A DNA stretch of 17,924 nucleotides from Thermoplasmata archaeon. GTDB taxonomy: Archaea; Thermoplasmatota; Thermoplasmata; Lutacidiplasmatales; UBA184. This document shows, in pieces, positions 7,015 through 14,729 of this stretch (positions are counted from its first letter, which is position 1; each line of letters opens with the position of its first letter). Made by a program: the position numbers and the translations under genes. Below the pieces are notes generated by a model. That model was not told the origin of the DNA, made no database searches, and saw nothing but the letters and a program-made list of their open reading frames with translations. The DNA lies in assembly GCA_030039825.1 (NCBI GenBank), contig JASHUV010000125.1, forward strand, positions 1 to 17,924, in the 5' to 3' direction.

Positions 7015-8537
7015 GCCCCGATCCCGACGAAGTGCGAGGCGGCGGTCGAGATCCCGGAGAGGACCGGGCCCGGATAGATGCCGAGGCCCACGATCGCGAC
7101 CGCGGCCACGGCGATGACCGCGGACCGGGCGAGCCCGATCCGACCGGTGAGGGGCCCGGCGACCGGGCTCGTCGGGTCGGGGCGGTCGAGGAAGATCGCC
7201 TTCAGCACGCGGGCGTAGTAGAACACCGAGAGCGCGCTGTTGAGGAGTCCCGCGACGGCGAGCCAGACGTAGAAGCCCTGGGCCTCCACGGCCGCGCTGA
7301 ACAGGACGAACTTCGAGACGAAGCCGACGGTCAGGGGGACCCCGGCGAGCGAGAGGAGCATGAGGGCGAAGGCGACCGAGAGGGCCGGTCGCTTCGCCCC
7401 GAGCCCCTTCCAGTCCTCGATCAGGGGACCGACGCCGAGCCCGGCGACGGCGGCGACGACGAGGAAGGCGCCGGTCTTCATGAAGACGTGCGCGAAGACC
7501 TGGAACGCGGCGCCCGCGATCGCGGGGTAGGTCCCCACGGCGACGCCGATCAGCATGTAGCCGGCCTGGGAGATCGACGAATAGGCGAGCATCCTCTTCA
7601 TCTCCTTCTGGCGGAGCGCGAGCACGTTCCCGACGGTCATCGTCAGGACCGCGAGGATCCCGAGCGTCAGCTGGAGGCTCGCGCCGAACGTGGCCGGGAG
7701 CGCGTCCGGGGCGCTCCGGAGGAGCAGGATCGGTCCGAGGAAGACGAGGAAGAAGGCGAAGATGCCCATCTTCTTCGACCCGCCGGACAGGAACGCGGCG
7801 ACGTCGGTCGGCGCCCCGTCGTAGACGTCGACGGCCCAGGCGTGGAACGGCACCGCCGTGACCTTGAACCCGAGACCGGCGATCAGGAGGCCGTAACCGA
7901 TCTCGGCGAGGAGCGGGAAGCCGACGAACGCGACCCCGGGGCCGAGCGCGTAGAAGCTCGTCCCGCCGTACGCCGCGAAGAGGAGCGAAGCGCCGAAGAA
8001 GGAGAGCGCCGTCGAGAGCGCGCCGATGATGAAGAACTTCATCGCTGCCTCGAGCGAGCGCTCGTCGCGGCGCGGGTAGGCGACGAGGAGGTAGGTGGAG
8101 AGGCTCGTGACCTCGATCGCAAGGAGGAGGAAGATGAGGTCGGAGGCGACGGCCACGAGCATCATCCCGAGGGTCGCGATCAGGAGGAGGCCGAAGAACA
8201 CCGACGCGCCCTTCTCGTCGGAGGGGCGCGAGAGGCTCGCGACGGCCACGAAGAGTCCCGCGAGCAGGAAGGTGACCTGGAAGACGAAGCCGAGGCTCGT
8301 GAACGCGTAGAGGCTCGGCGCGAGGGGGAGGTCGACGGAGCCCGCCGGGACCGTCCGGATCGCCGCGAGGCCGCTCACCCCGAGGTCGGCGACGACGAGG
8401 AGGAGCGCACCCCCGAGGCTCAGCGCCGCGACGCCGCCGACGAGCTCGAGCCGCCGGCGGCCGAGGACGTCGAAGAGGAAGATGAGGAGCGCCCCGGCGA
8501 GGAGGAGGATCTCCGGGAGGAACTCCGCGAGCGACAC
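7011..8537 (-). CDS. nuoN: NADH dehydrogenase-like complex I subunit N
   Basis: A 508-aa antiporter-like proton channel of the complex I membrane arm, with about 14 hydrophobic helices. The charged axis is intact: Glu 142 in LAIEVTSLSTY (E. coli E133), Lys 225 in GLGFKVTAVPFHAW (K217), and Lys 255/256 in SGGSKKMG (K247). YDGAPTDVAAFLSGG is a NuoN hallmark that separates it from NuoL and NuoM. The GTG start has a GGGAGGG ribosome site, 15 nt after nuoM. Its stop is shared with the GTGA start of the reductase gene. Confidence 0.96.
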   Translation of the reverse strand: MSLAEFLPEILLLAGALLIFLFDVLGRRRLELVGGVAALSLGGALLLVVADLGVSGLAAIRTVPAGSVDLPLAPSLYAFTSLGFVFQVTFLLAGLFVAVASLSRPSDEKGASVFFGLLLIATLGMMLVAVASDLIFLLLAIEVTSLSTYLLVAYPRRDERSLEAAMKFFIIGALSTALSFFGASLLFAAYGGTSFYALGPGVAFVGFPLLAEIGYGLLIAGLGFKVTAVPFHAWAVDVYDGAPTDVAAFLSGGSKKMGIFAFFLVFLGPILLLRSAPDALPATFGASLQLTLGILAVLTMTVGNVLALRQKEMKRMLAYSSISQAGYMLIGVAVGTYPAIAGAAFQVFAHVFMKTGAFLVVAAVAGLGVGPLIEDWKGLGAKRPALSVAFALMLLSLAGVPLTVGFVSKFVLFSAAVEAQGFYVWLAVAGLLNSALSVFYYARVLKAIFLDRPDPTSPVAGPLTGRIGLARSAVIAVAAVAIVGLGIYPGPVLSGISTAASHFVGIGA

Positions 8538-8552
8538 CGTCGGTCCCTCCCC

Positions 8553-10022
8553 CTACGGCCAGCCGCTGATCGGCGAGCTCACGATGACGTGGACGAGGAG
8601 GCCCGGTAGCACCCCGAAGATGATGGCGAGCCCGGCGAGGATCGCCATCCCGGCGAGCTCCACCCTCGGGAGGTCGTGGGCCGTCGGCGGGATCCCCTTC
8701 GGCGGGCCGAACAGGACGCGTTGCATCATCCAGAGGTAGAACGCCGCGGTGACCACGAGCAGGAGGAGCGGCACGACGACCCAGTAGCCGAGCTGGTCCC
8801 AGGTCGCGAGGAGCGCCGTGAACTCCGCCGGGAAGCTGATGAGCGCGGGAAGCCCGAGCGAGGCGAGGGCGCCGAGCATCACCATCGTGGCGAGCGCCGG
8901 GGTCCTCGGCGTGATCCCCCCGAGCGCGGAGACGTCGCGCGTCCCGAAGGTGTGGTGGACGCTCCCCGAGACCATGAACAGGAGGCCGCTCACGACCCCG
9001 TGGGCGAACATGAGGAGCACCGCGGCGGTGATCCCGAGCGAGGAGCCGACGGCGATCGCGAGGAGCACGATGCCCATGTGGTTGATCGACGAGTAGGCGA
9101 CCATCCGCTTCAGGTCGCGTTGGGCGAGGGCAACGAGCGCGCCCCAGATGATCGAGGTGAACGCGACGAGGTAGAGGAGCGGCGCGAGGTCGTGGGCCCC
9201 CGTCGGCAAGAGCTCGACGGCCCACCGGATGAGACCGTACCCTCCGAGCTTCAGGAGGAGACCGGCGAGCAGCACCGAGCCGCCGGTCGGGGCCTCGACG
9301 TGGGCGTCGGGGAGCCAGGTGTGGAACGGGACGATCGGGAACTTGACGCCGAAGCCGAAGAACATCCCGAGGAAGAGGACCACCTGGGTCGCGGGCATCA
9401 GGGTGCGCGCCGGCCCGTAGAGGCTGCCGAAGTCGAAGGAGGAGGCGCCCGAATAGAAGGCGAGCGCGAGCAGCGAGACGAGCATCACGATCGAGGCGAC
9501 GTGGGTGTAGACGAAGAACTTCAGGGCCGCGTACCGGCGGCGGGGCCCGCCCCAGTAGCCGATCATGAAGAACATCGGGATGAGCACGGCCTCCCAGAAC
9601 AGGAAGAACAGCAGGATGTCGAGCGCGACGAAGACCCCGAAGCAGCCGAGCCCGGTGAGGGCGACGAGCCCGAACCAGAGCGCCGGGCTCTTCGATTCGT
9701 TCCAGGAGTAAACGACCGTGGCGAGCTGAAGGAACGCCGTCAGGAGGACGAGGATGAGGCTGATCCCGTCGACCCCGACGGTGTAGTTGATGTGGAGCCA
9801 GGCGAGGGAGATCCACGGGTAGGTCTCGCTGTAATTGTACTGCGGGACCCCGCCGGCGCCGAAACCGGCCCACTGGGTGAAGTCGGCGATCATCAGGCCG
9901 ACCTCGGCGAGGAAGACGAGCGAGCCCGCCAGGGCCACGAACTTCGCGTACCGCCCCGAGAGGAACGTCAGGACGGCGGTGAGGAGCAGCGTGAGGAGCG
10001 TGAGCGAGAGGATGCCGACCAC
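8553..10022 (-). CDS. nuoM: NADH dehydrogenase-like complex I subunit M
   Basis: A 489-aa antiporter-like subunit forming the second proton channel of the membrane arm. The key residues sit in place: Glu 144 in LFWEAVLIPMFF (E. coli E144), Lys 227 in FGVKFPIVPFHTWLPDAH (K234), and Lys 258 in GLLLKLGGYGLIR (K265). The phrase LPDAHVEAPTGGSVLLAG is diagnostic for NuoM. AQRDLKRMVAYSSINHMG marks the helix 9-10 region. About 14 helices are expected. The GTG start lies one base after the nuoL stop, so translation is probably coupled. Confidence 0.97.
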   Translation of the reverse strand: MVGILSLTLLTLLLTAVLTFLSGRYAKFVALAGSLVFLAEVGLMIADFTQWAGFGAGGVPQYNYSETYPWISLAWLHINYTVGVDGISLILVLLTAFLQLATVVYSWNESKSPALWFGLVALTGLGCFGVFVALDILLFFLFWEAVLIPMFFMIGYWGGPRRRYAALKFFVYTHVASIVMLVSLLALAFYSGASSFDFGSLYGPARTLMPATQVVLFLGMFFGFGVKFPIVPFHTWLPDAHVEAPTGGSVLLAGLLLKLGGYGLIRWAVELLPTGAHDLAPLLYLVAFTSIIWGALVALAQRDLKRMVAYSSINHMGIVLLAIAVGSSLGITAAVLLMFAHGVVSGLLFMVSGSVHHTFGTRDVSALGGITPRTPALATMVMLGALASLGLPALISFPAEFTALLATWDQLGYWVVVPLLLLVVTAAFYLWMMQRVLFGPPKGIPPTAHDLPRVELAGMAILAGLAIIFGVLPGLLVHVIVSSPISGWP

Positions 10023-10023
10023 G

Positions 10024-12006
10024 CTAGCCGCCCCCCATCGATTGGACGATCGCCGGTCCCACGTACAGGATCAGGAGGAGCACCCCGACGAGCCCGGCGA
10101 CGACGTAGCCCGCGTAGTCGGAGACGATCCCGGTCTGGGCCCGCCGCAAGAGGTCGGAGCCCCGCGAGAACAGCTTCTCGAAGCCCCGGATCGTGCCGTC
10201 GATGACGTAGCGCTCGACGAAATCGGCGGAGCGCGCGACGGTGTAGACGGCGCGCCGGCCGATCCAGTCGTACCCGACCTTGAAGTAGTAGCGGTTGAGG
10301 AGGACCGTCCGCATCTGCGCGGCGATCCCGGTCGGTGCCGCCGCGATCCGCCCGTTCCCCCAGAGGGTGTAGGAGAGCGCGATCCCGCTCCCGGCGAGGC
10401 CGAGGGAGACCGCCGAGAGGCCGAGGTCGGTCGCCGTGTACGTCGGGGGGACCCCCGCGCCGGGGAGGAGCGAGGCGAACGCCGGGTCGAAGACGAAGAA
10501 GCCCGCCGCGATCGCGAATCCCGAGAGCACGATCAGCGGGACCCGCATGACCCACGGTCCCTCGTGGGCCGTCGGGAGCGACGCGTCGCGCGGGGCCGGA
10601 CCGCCGAAGGCGAGGAACCAGGCCCGGAAGATGTAGTAGGAGGTCAGGAAGACCGTCGCCAGGGCGAGCAGGAAGAACGGCCAGTACGCCGGATGGGCCT
10701 GGGCCGCCTGGAAGACGGAGCCCAGGATGTCGTCCTTCGAGAAGAAGCCGGCGAAGGGGAAGATCCCGGAGAGCGAGAGCGCGCCGACGAGGAAGGCGCC
10801 GGCGGTGAGCGGCATGGTGCGCCGCAGCCCGCCCATCTTGAACAGGTCCTGCGTGCCGACGGCGTGGATCACCGAGCCGGCGGCGAGGAAGAGGAGCGCC
10901 TTGAAGAAGGCGTGCGTGAAGAGATGGTACATCCCCACCATCGTGACGCCGGCCCCGACGGCGAGGACCATGTACCCGAGCTGGGAGATCGTCGAATAGG
11001 CGACGACCCGCTTGATGTCGGTGTTGACGACCGCCATCGTCGCCGCGAAGAAGCAGGTGATCCCTCCGATCGCGACGATGGCGAACTGGTCGTCGGGGGT
11101 GAAGCCGAGGAAGACCGAGGTGACGGCGAGGAGATAGACCCCCGCGGCGACCATCGTCGCGGCGTGGATGAGGGCGCTCACGGTCGTCGGCCCCTCCATC
11201 GCGTCGGGCAGCCAGACGTGCAGCGGGAACTGGGCGCTCTTCCCCGCGGCCCCGCCGAGGATCATGAGGCCGGCGACGGTGAGGAGCGGGGTGTTCGTCC
11301 CGACGAGGGGACCGAGGAAGGGCTGGGTCCCGTTCGCGAACTTGAAGCCGGACGCCGCCCAGCCGGCGCCCCCGCCGGCGGTCGCGTACGTCGCGAAATA
11401 GATGAAGATCCCGAGCAGGAAGAGGACGTCCCCGACGCGCGTGACGAGGAAGGCCTCCTTGGCGGCGCTCGCCGCGCTCGGCTTCTCGTAGTAGAAGCCG
11501 ATCAGGAAGTAGGAGCAGACACCGACGAGCTCCCAGAAGAGGAAGAACTCGAGGAGATTGTCGGCGAGGACGAGCCCCGTCATCGCCGTCAGGAACAGCG
11601 ACAGCTCCGCGTAGTAGCGCGGCAGCCCGTGGTCGTGGTGCATGTAGCCGATCGAGTAGAGCATGACGAGGAAGCCGACGATCGTCACGACGAGGAGCAT
11701 CAGCGCCGAGAGCGGGTCGACGAGGAAGCCGATCACGAGGCTCACGCCGTTCGGGAACGTCCCCGGGGAGCCGGGGACCGTGAGCCAGGTGTAGCTGACG
11801 TCCGTGTACTGCCCCGGCGAGAGCATCTCGGCCACGGCGACGAGGGTACCGACGACCATCGCCGCGCCGGAGAGGAGGACGGCGATCCAGCCGCCCCATT
11901 CGAGCCCCTTCAGCCGGTTCCCGAGGAATCCGACGAGCACGAAGGACAGGAACGTGAGCAGCGGGACGAGCCCGGCGTAGGCGAGGAGGGGGGTCAGCAC
12001 CGACAC
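10024..12006 (-). CDS. nuoL: NADH dehydrogenase-like complex I subunit L
   Basis: A 660-aa distal antiporter-like subunit. Glu 159 in FFLFWELVGVCSYFLIGFYY matches E. coli E144, and Lys 256 in AGKSAQFPLHVWLPDAMEGP matches K229. SALIHAATMVAAGVYL is the classic NuoL signature. The length, and a final hydrophobic helix (VAGLVGVLLLILYVG) after a long amphipathic stretch, show that the lateral helix and terminal anchor are present. The start is GTG with a GGGAG site in the 10-nt gap after nuoK. Loops around residues 60-90 and 208-240 are Gly/Pro/Thr-rich and should face the outer side. Confidence 0.97.
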   Translation of the reverse strand: MSVLTPLLAYAGLVPLLTFLSFVLVGFLGNRLKGLEWGGWIAVLLSGAAMVVGTLVAVAEMLSPGQYTDVSYTWLTVPGSPGTFPNGVSLVIGFLVDPLSALMLLVVTIVGFLVMLYSIGYMHHDHGLPRYYAELSLFLTAMTGLVLADNLLEFFLFWELVGVCSYFLIGFYYEKPSAASAAKEAFLVTRVGDVLFLLGIFIYFATYATAGGGAGWAASGFKFANGTQPFLGPLVGTNTPLLTVAGLMILGGAAGKSAQFPLHVWLPDAMEGPTTVSALIHAATMVAAGVYLLAVTSVFLGFTPDDQFAIVAIGGITCFFAATMAVVNTDIKRVVAYSTISQLGYMVLAVGAGVTMVGMYHLFTHAFFKALLFLAAGSVIHAVGTQDLFKMGGLRRTMPLTAGAFLVGALSLSGIFPFAGFFSKDDILGSVFQAAQAHPAYWPFFLLALATVFLTSYYIFRAWFLAFGGPAPRDASLPTAHEGPWVMRVPLIVLSGFAIAAGFFVFDPAFASLLPGAGVPPTYTATDLGLSAVSLGLAGSGIALSYTLWGNGRIAAAPTGIAAQMRTVLLNRYYFKVGYDWIGRRAVYTVARSADFVERYVIDGTIRGFEKLFSRGSDLLRRAQTGIVSDYAGYVVAGLVGVLLLILYVGPAIVQSMGGG

Positions 12007-12016
12007 GGGAGCTCCC

Positions 12017-12334
12017 TCACCGGCGCAACGCCGACGCCTCGGCGACGTTGATCGATCCGCGGAGGCGGTTCAGCCCGAGCACGATGGCGAGACCGACGGC
12101 GACCTCGGTGGCGGCGAGCCCGATGAGGACCACGGCGATCGCCTGCCCGGAGAGCGCCGAGGAGGAGCCGGAGAACGCCGCGAAGTAGACGAAGTTGAGG
12201 ACGGCGGCGTTGATCGCGATCTCCACCGAGATGAGGAGGAGGATGAAGTTGCGGCGGGTGAGGATCCCGAAGAGCCCGAGACCGAGGAGCGCCCCGGAGA
12301 GGGCGAGGAGGCCGGCGGGGGAGAAGGCGCTCAC
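12017..12334 (-). CDS. nuoK: NADH dehydrogenase-like complex I subunit K
   Basis: A 105-aa subunit with three membrane helices (about 7-24, 30-52 and 64-88) that forms part of the fourth proton pathway with NuoJ and NuoA. Two membrane glutamates are kept: Glu 38 in ISVEIAINAAVLNF (E. coli E36) and Glu 77 in GLAATEVAVGLAIV (E. coli E72). The GTG start overlaps the nuoJ stop as GTGA. The C-terminus after helix 3 is short and polar. Confidence 0.95.
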   Translation of the reverse strand: MSAFSPAGLLALSGALLGLGLFGILTRRNFILLLISVEIAINAAVLNFVYFAAFSGSSSALSGQAIAVVLIGLAATEVAVGLAIVLGLNRLRGSINVAEASALRR

Positions 12335-12819
12335 TCGCGGCCCTCCCGGACGAGGTAGATCGCCCCGGCGAGCGCGCTCAGCATCGCGAGGCCGAGGAGG
12401 AGGAGCCAGGGACCGTCCGCGTTGAAGAGGGCCTGGGAGAGCAGGGCCGGCGCGTAGGCGTGGACGGTGCCCTCGCCGGAGGGCAGCTCCTCCGCCCCGA
12501 CGACGACGACGGCGAGCACGAGGCCGGCGAGCAGGAGCGGGGCCGGGCCGATGCCCGTCACGGCCTCCCGGGCGAAGATCCGCTTGCGCGTGACCATCAC
12601 GCCGAAGAGGAGCAGGATCGTGACGGCCCCGGCGTACACGCCGAGCTCGAGCACCCCGAGGAACGGCGCGGCCAGGAGGAAGTAGAGCGCCGCGAGGTCG
12701 ACGAAGAAGAGCGCGATCCAGAGGATCGTGTGGACGAGCTCACGGACGAGCAGGGCGTTCGCCGCCGTGACGATGGCGACCGCCGCGATCACGAGGAACG
12801 CGAGTTCCTCGAGGATCAC
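12331..12819 (-). CDS. nuoJ: NADH dehydrogenase-like complex I subunit J
   Basis: A 162-aa membrane subunit with five predicted helices. Helix 3 carries LELGVYAGAVTILLLFGVMV, including the conserved Tyr 62 that belongs to the gating pi-bulge region. It is a single intact NuoJ, not split into J1 and J2 as in some archaea. I place the start at a GTG (12819-12817) because it forms a GTGA overlap with the nuoI stop, the pattern used repeatedly in this operon, and gives the usual short N-terminus before helix 1. A GTG eight codons upstream (12843) is possible but would extend 28 bases into nuoI. The loop between helices 4 and 5 (about 108-130) is Gly/Pro-rich and external. Confidence 0.93.
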   Translation of the reverse strand: MILEELAFLVIAAVAIVTAANALLVRELVHTILWIALFFVDLAALYFLLAAPFLGVLELGVYAGAVTILLLFGVMVTRKRIFAREAVTGIGPAPLLLAGLVLAVVVVGAEELPSGEGTVHAYAPALLSQALFNADGPWLLLLGLAMLSALAGAIYLVREGRE

Positions 12820-13610
12820 GGATGGGTCCCCCAGAAGAGGCACTCCTTCGGGCAGACGGAGATGCAGGTGCCGCAGCGCACGCAGTCGGAGTCGTTGACG
12901 ACCGGCTCCTTCCAGATCCGCCGGGGGAGCTTCTCACCGGGCTTCGCCGTCGGCTTGGGCGTGTCGACCATCGTGATGCAGTTCGTGGGGCAGTCCCGGG
13001 CGCAGGCGTTGCAGCCGATGCACAGCGGCGCGTCGAGGCGGATCGCGTCCTCGTTCTCCGGGCGCTCGACCCGGATCGGGTTCATCGGGAGCTTCCGCTC
13101 GAAGACCTCGTGGAGCTTCTGGGGGGAGAAGACCATCTCCGGCCGCCGTGAGACCGAGAGCTCGTAGCGGGTCGTCATCGTGAGGCACCCTTCCGGGCAG
13201 GCGTCGGAGCAGAACCCGCAGTAGCTGCACTTCCCGTAGTCGATCTGCGGGCACTTCTTCGGGTGCTTCGGGTCCCCGCCGGGGACCGTGACCATCTCGA
13301 TGCACAGGTCCGGGCAGGAGAACGCGCAGAGGTTGCAGGAGATGCACGTCGCGATGTTGAGGGCGTGGACGCCGCGGTAGTTGTCCCAGACCTCGCCGAT
13401 CCCGATCGGGTGCCCGCTCTCGACCCGAACCTGGTCGCGGAACTTCGGGTCCTCGAGGCGCTCGAACGGGTAGACGATCGTCGACGGGCGCACGAGGCTC
13501 TTCACGAACTGCCGGGCCGCCGTCGCCATCGGGCGGGCGACCCAGAGGACCGGGTTCGGACTCTCCTCCTCCTTCGGCTTCGCGCTCGCGGCCATCGTTC
13601 CGTTCCCCAC
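12816..13610 (-). CDS. nuoI: Complex I subunit I with four 4Fe-4S motifs
   Basis: A 264-aa iron-sulphur subunit of the peripheral arm. Canonical NuoI has two CxxCxxCxxxCP motifs (clusters N6a and N6b); here there are four. Motif 1 has Cys 89, 92, 95 and 99; motif 2 has 128, 131, 134 and 138; motif 3 has 197, 200, 203 and 207; motif 4 has 243, 246, 249 and 253. The first pair aligns with normal NuoI (CSYCGFCSDACPEG). The second pair is a C-terminal ferredoxin-like addition joined by a linker around 143-190. Every motif ends CPxxC, giving extra Cys at 103, 142, 211 and 257 where NuoI usually has Ala. The GTG start directly follows the nuoH TAG; an ATG at 13595 is an alternative. Without NuoEFG in the operon, the extra clusters may form the electron entry path. 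Confidence 0.95.
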   Translation of the reverse strand: MGNGTMAASAKPKEEESPNPVLWVARPMATAARQFVKSLVRPSTIVYPFERLEDPKFRDQVRVESGHPIGIGEVWDNYRGVHALNIATCISCNLCAFSCPDLCIEMVTVPGGDPKHPKKCPQIDYGKCSYCGFCSDACPEGCLTMTTRYELSVSRRPEMVFSPQKLHEVFERKLPMNPIRVERPENEDAIRLDAPLCIGCNACARDCPTNCITMVDTPKPTAKPGEKLPRRIWKEPVVNDSDCVRCGTCISVCPKECLFWGTHP

Positions 13611-14711
13611 CTAGCTCCCGATCCCCGGCACGCAACCGATCAGCGGGAGACACTTCACCACGACGAGCGCCGCGGCGAGCACGACCGAGGCGAGCGCGAG
13701 CGGCACCATCCTCAGCCATCCGACGCGCAACAGCTGGTCGGTCCGCACCCGGGGCAGCGAGGCCCGCACCCAGACGAAGACGCCGAAGACGAGGTAGGTC
13801 TTCACCATGAACCAGAAGATCCCGGCGAGCGGGAAGTTCGTGAGCGCCGACGGGACGTAGGTGGGGAGCGTCCACCCCCCGAGGAAGAGGAGGACGATGA
13901 GGATGCTCCCGATGAGCGCCCTCAGGTAGTCGGCGAGCATGAAGAAGGCGAAGAGCATCCCGCCGTACTCCGTGTTCCAACCCTCGACGAGCTCCGCCTC
14001 GGCCTCCGGGAGGTCGAAGGGGATGCGTTCCATCTCGGCGAGCATCCCGGCGACGAAGACGATGAGGGCGAGGACGAGCGGGATCGCGAACCAGTAGTTC
14101 TGCTGCTCCATGACGATCGTCGTCAGGTCGAAGCTCCCGGACACGACGACGACCGCGACGACCGCGATGAGGATCGGCACCTCGTAGGCGATCATCTGGG
14201 CGGCCGAGCGCATCCCGCCCATCAGGGAGTACTTGTTGTTCGAGGACCAGGCGCTGATGAAGATGAACAGCGGCGCGAAGGAGAAGATCACGAGGGCGAG
14301 AAGGAGGGAGAGCGGGAGCGAGCCGTTGTCCCAGCCCGTCGAGATCGGGAGGACCCCGAAGATGACGAGCGAGCTCACCATGTACGCCGTCGGGCCGGTG
14401 TAGAAGCCGAGCCGGTCGGCCTCGCTCGGCATGTAGGTGTTCTTCCGGAACAGCTTGAGCCCGTCGGCGAAGTTCTGGAGGAGCCCCGCGTAGCCGACGT
14501 GCATGGCGCCCCGCCGGTCCATGAAGCGGCCGAGGAGCTTCCGCTCGTACCAGATGAGCACGATCGTGTTGATCATGCTCGCCGCGAGGAGGATCGCGCC
14601 GAAGATCAGGTCCGCGAGGAGCGTGACGAGATAGCCCGGGACTCCCGGCACGAGGCTCGCGAGCGTCGTCGCGATCAGGGAGGCGACGCCGTAGAGGCTC
14701 TGGACCGACAC
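13611..14711 (-). CDS. nuoH: NADH dehydrogenase-like complex I subunit H
   Basis: A 366-aa membrane subunit that joins the membrane and peripheral arms and forms the quinone tunnel. Hallmarks are IWYERKLLGRFMDRRG (about 53-68), FRKNTYMPSEADR (88-100), SAWSSNNKYSLMGGMRSAAQ (153-172) and the acidic cytoplasmic loop EMERIPFDLPEAEAELVEGW (226-245). Glu 177 in AYEVP is the membrane glutamate of the E-channel. About eight helices are expected. The GTG start has a strong GGGGAGGGGAG ribosome site in the 18-nt gap after nuoD. Two Cys near the C-terminus (KCLPLIGC) are unusual but I see no motif in them. Confidence 0.97.
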   Translation of the reverse strand: MSVQSLYGVASLIATTLASLVPGVPGYLVTLLADLIFGAILLAASMINTIVLIWYERKLLGRFMDRRGAMHVGYAGLLQNFADGLKLFRKNTYMPSEADRLGFYTGPTAYMVSSLVIFGVLPISTGWDNGSLPLSLLLALVIFSFAPLFIFISAWSSNNKYSLMGGMRSAAQMIAYEVPILIAVVAVVVVSGSFDLTTIVMEQQNYWFAIPLVLALIVFVAGMLAEMERIPFDLPEAEAELVEGWNTEYGGMLFAFFMLADYLRALIGSILIVLLFLGGWTLPTYVPSALTNFPLAGIFWFMVKTYLVFGVFVWVRASLPRVRTDQLLRVGWLRMVPLALASVVLAAALVVVKCLPLIGCVPGIGS

Positions 14712-14729
14712 GAGCTCCCCTCCCCCGAC

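Noticed and set aside
5905..9873. A 1322-codon minus-strand frame ending with the reductase gene
   Set aside because: Only the last 369 codons resemble a protein family. The remainder overlaps nuoN and nuoM out of frame and is Arg/Pro-rich noise; the GTG at 7014 is the true start.
7005..10205. Two long plus-strand open frames (7005-8609 and 8676-10205) opposite nuoN and nuoM
   Set aside because: Charged repetitive translations typical of antisense frames in high-GC DNA, with no recognisable domain.
9835..12051. A 738-codon plus-strand open frame opposite nuoL and nuoK
   Set aside because: Its translation is almost all Glu, Arg, Asp, Gly and Val with no domain pattern. It is the complement shadow of hydrophobic GC-rich genes with strong motifs on the minus strand.
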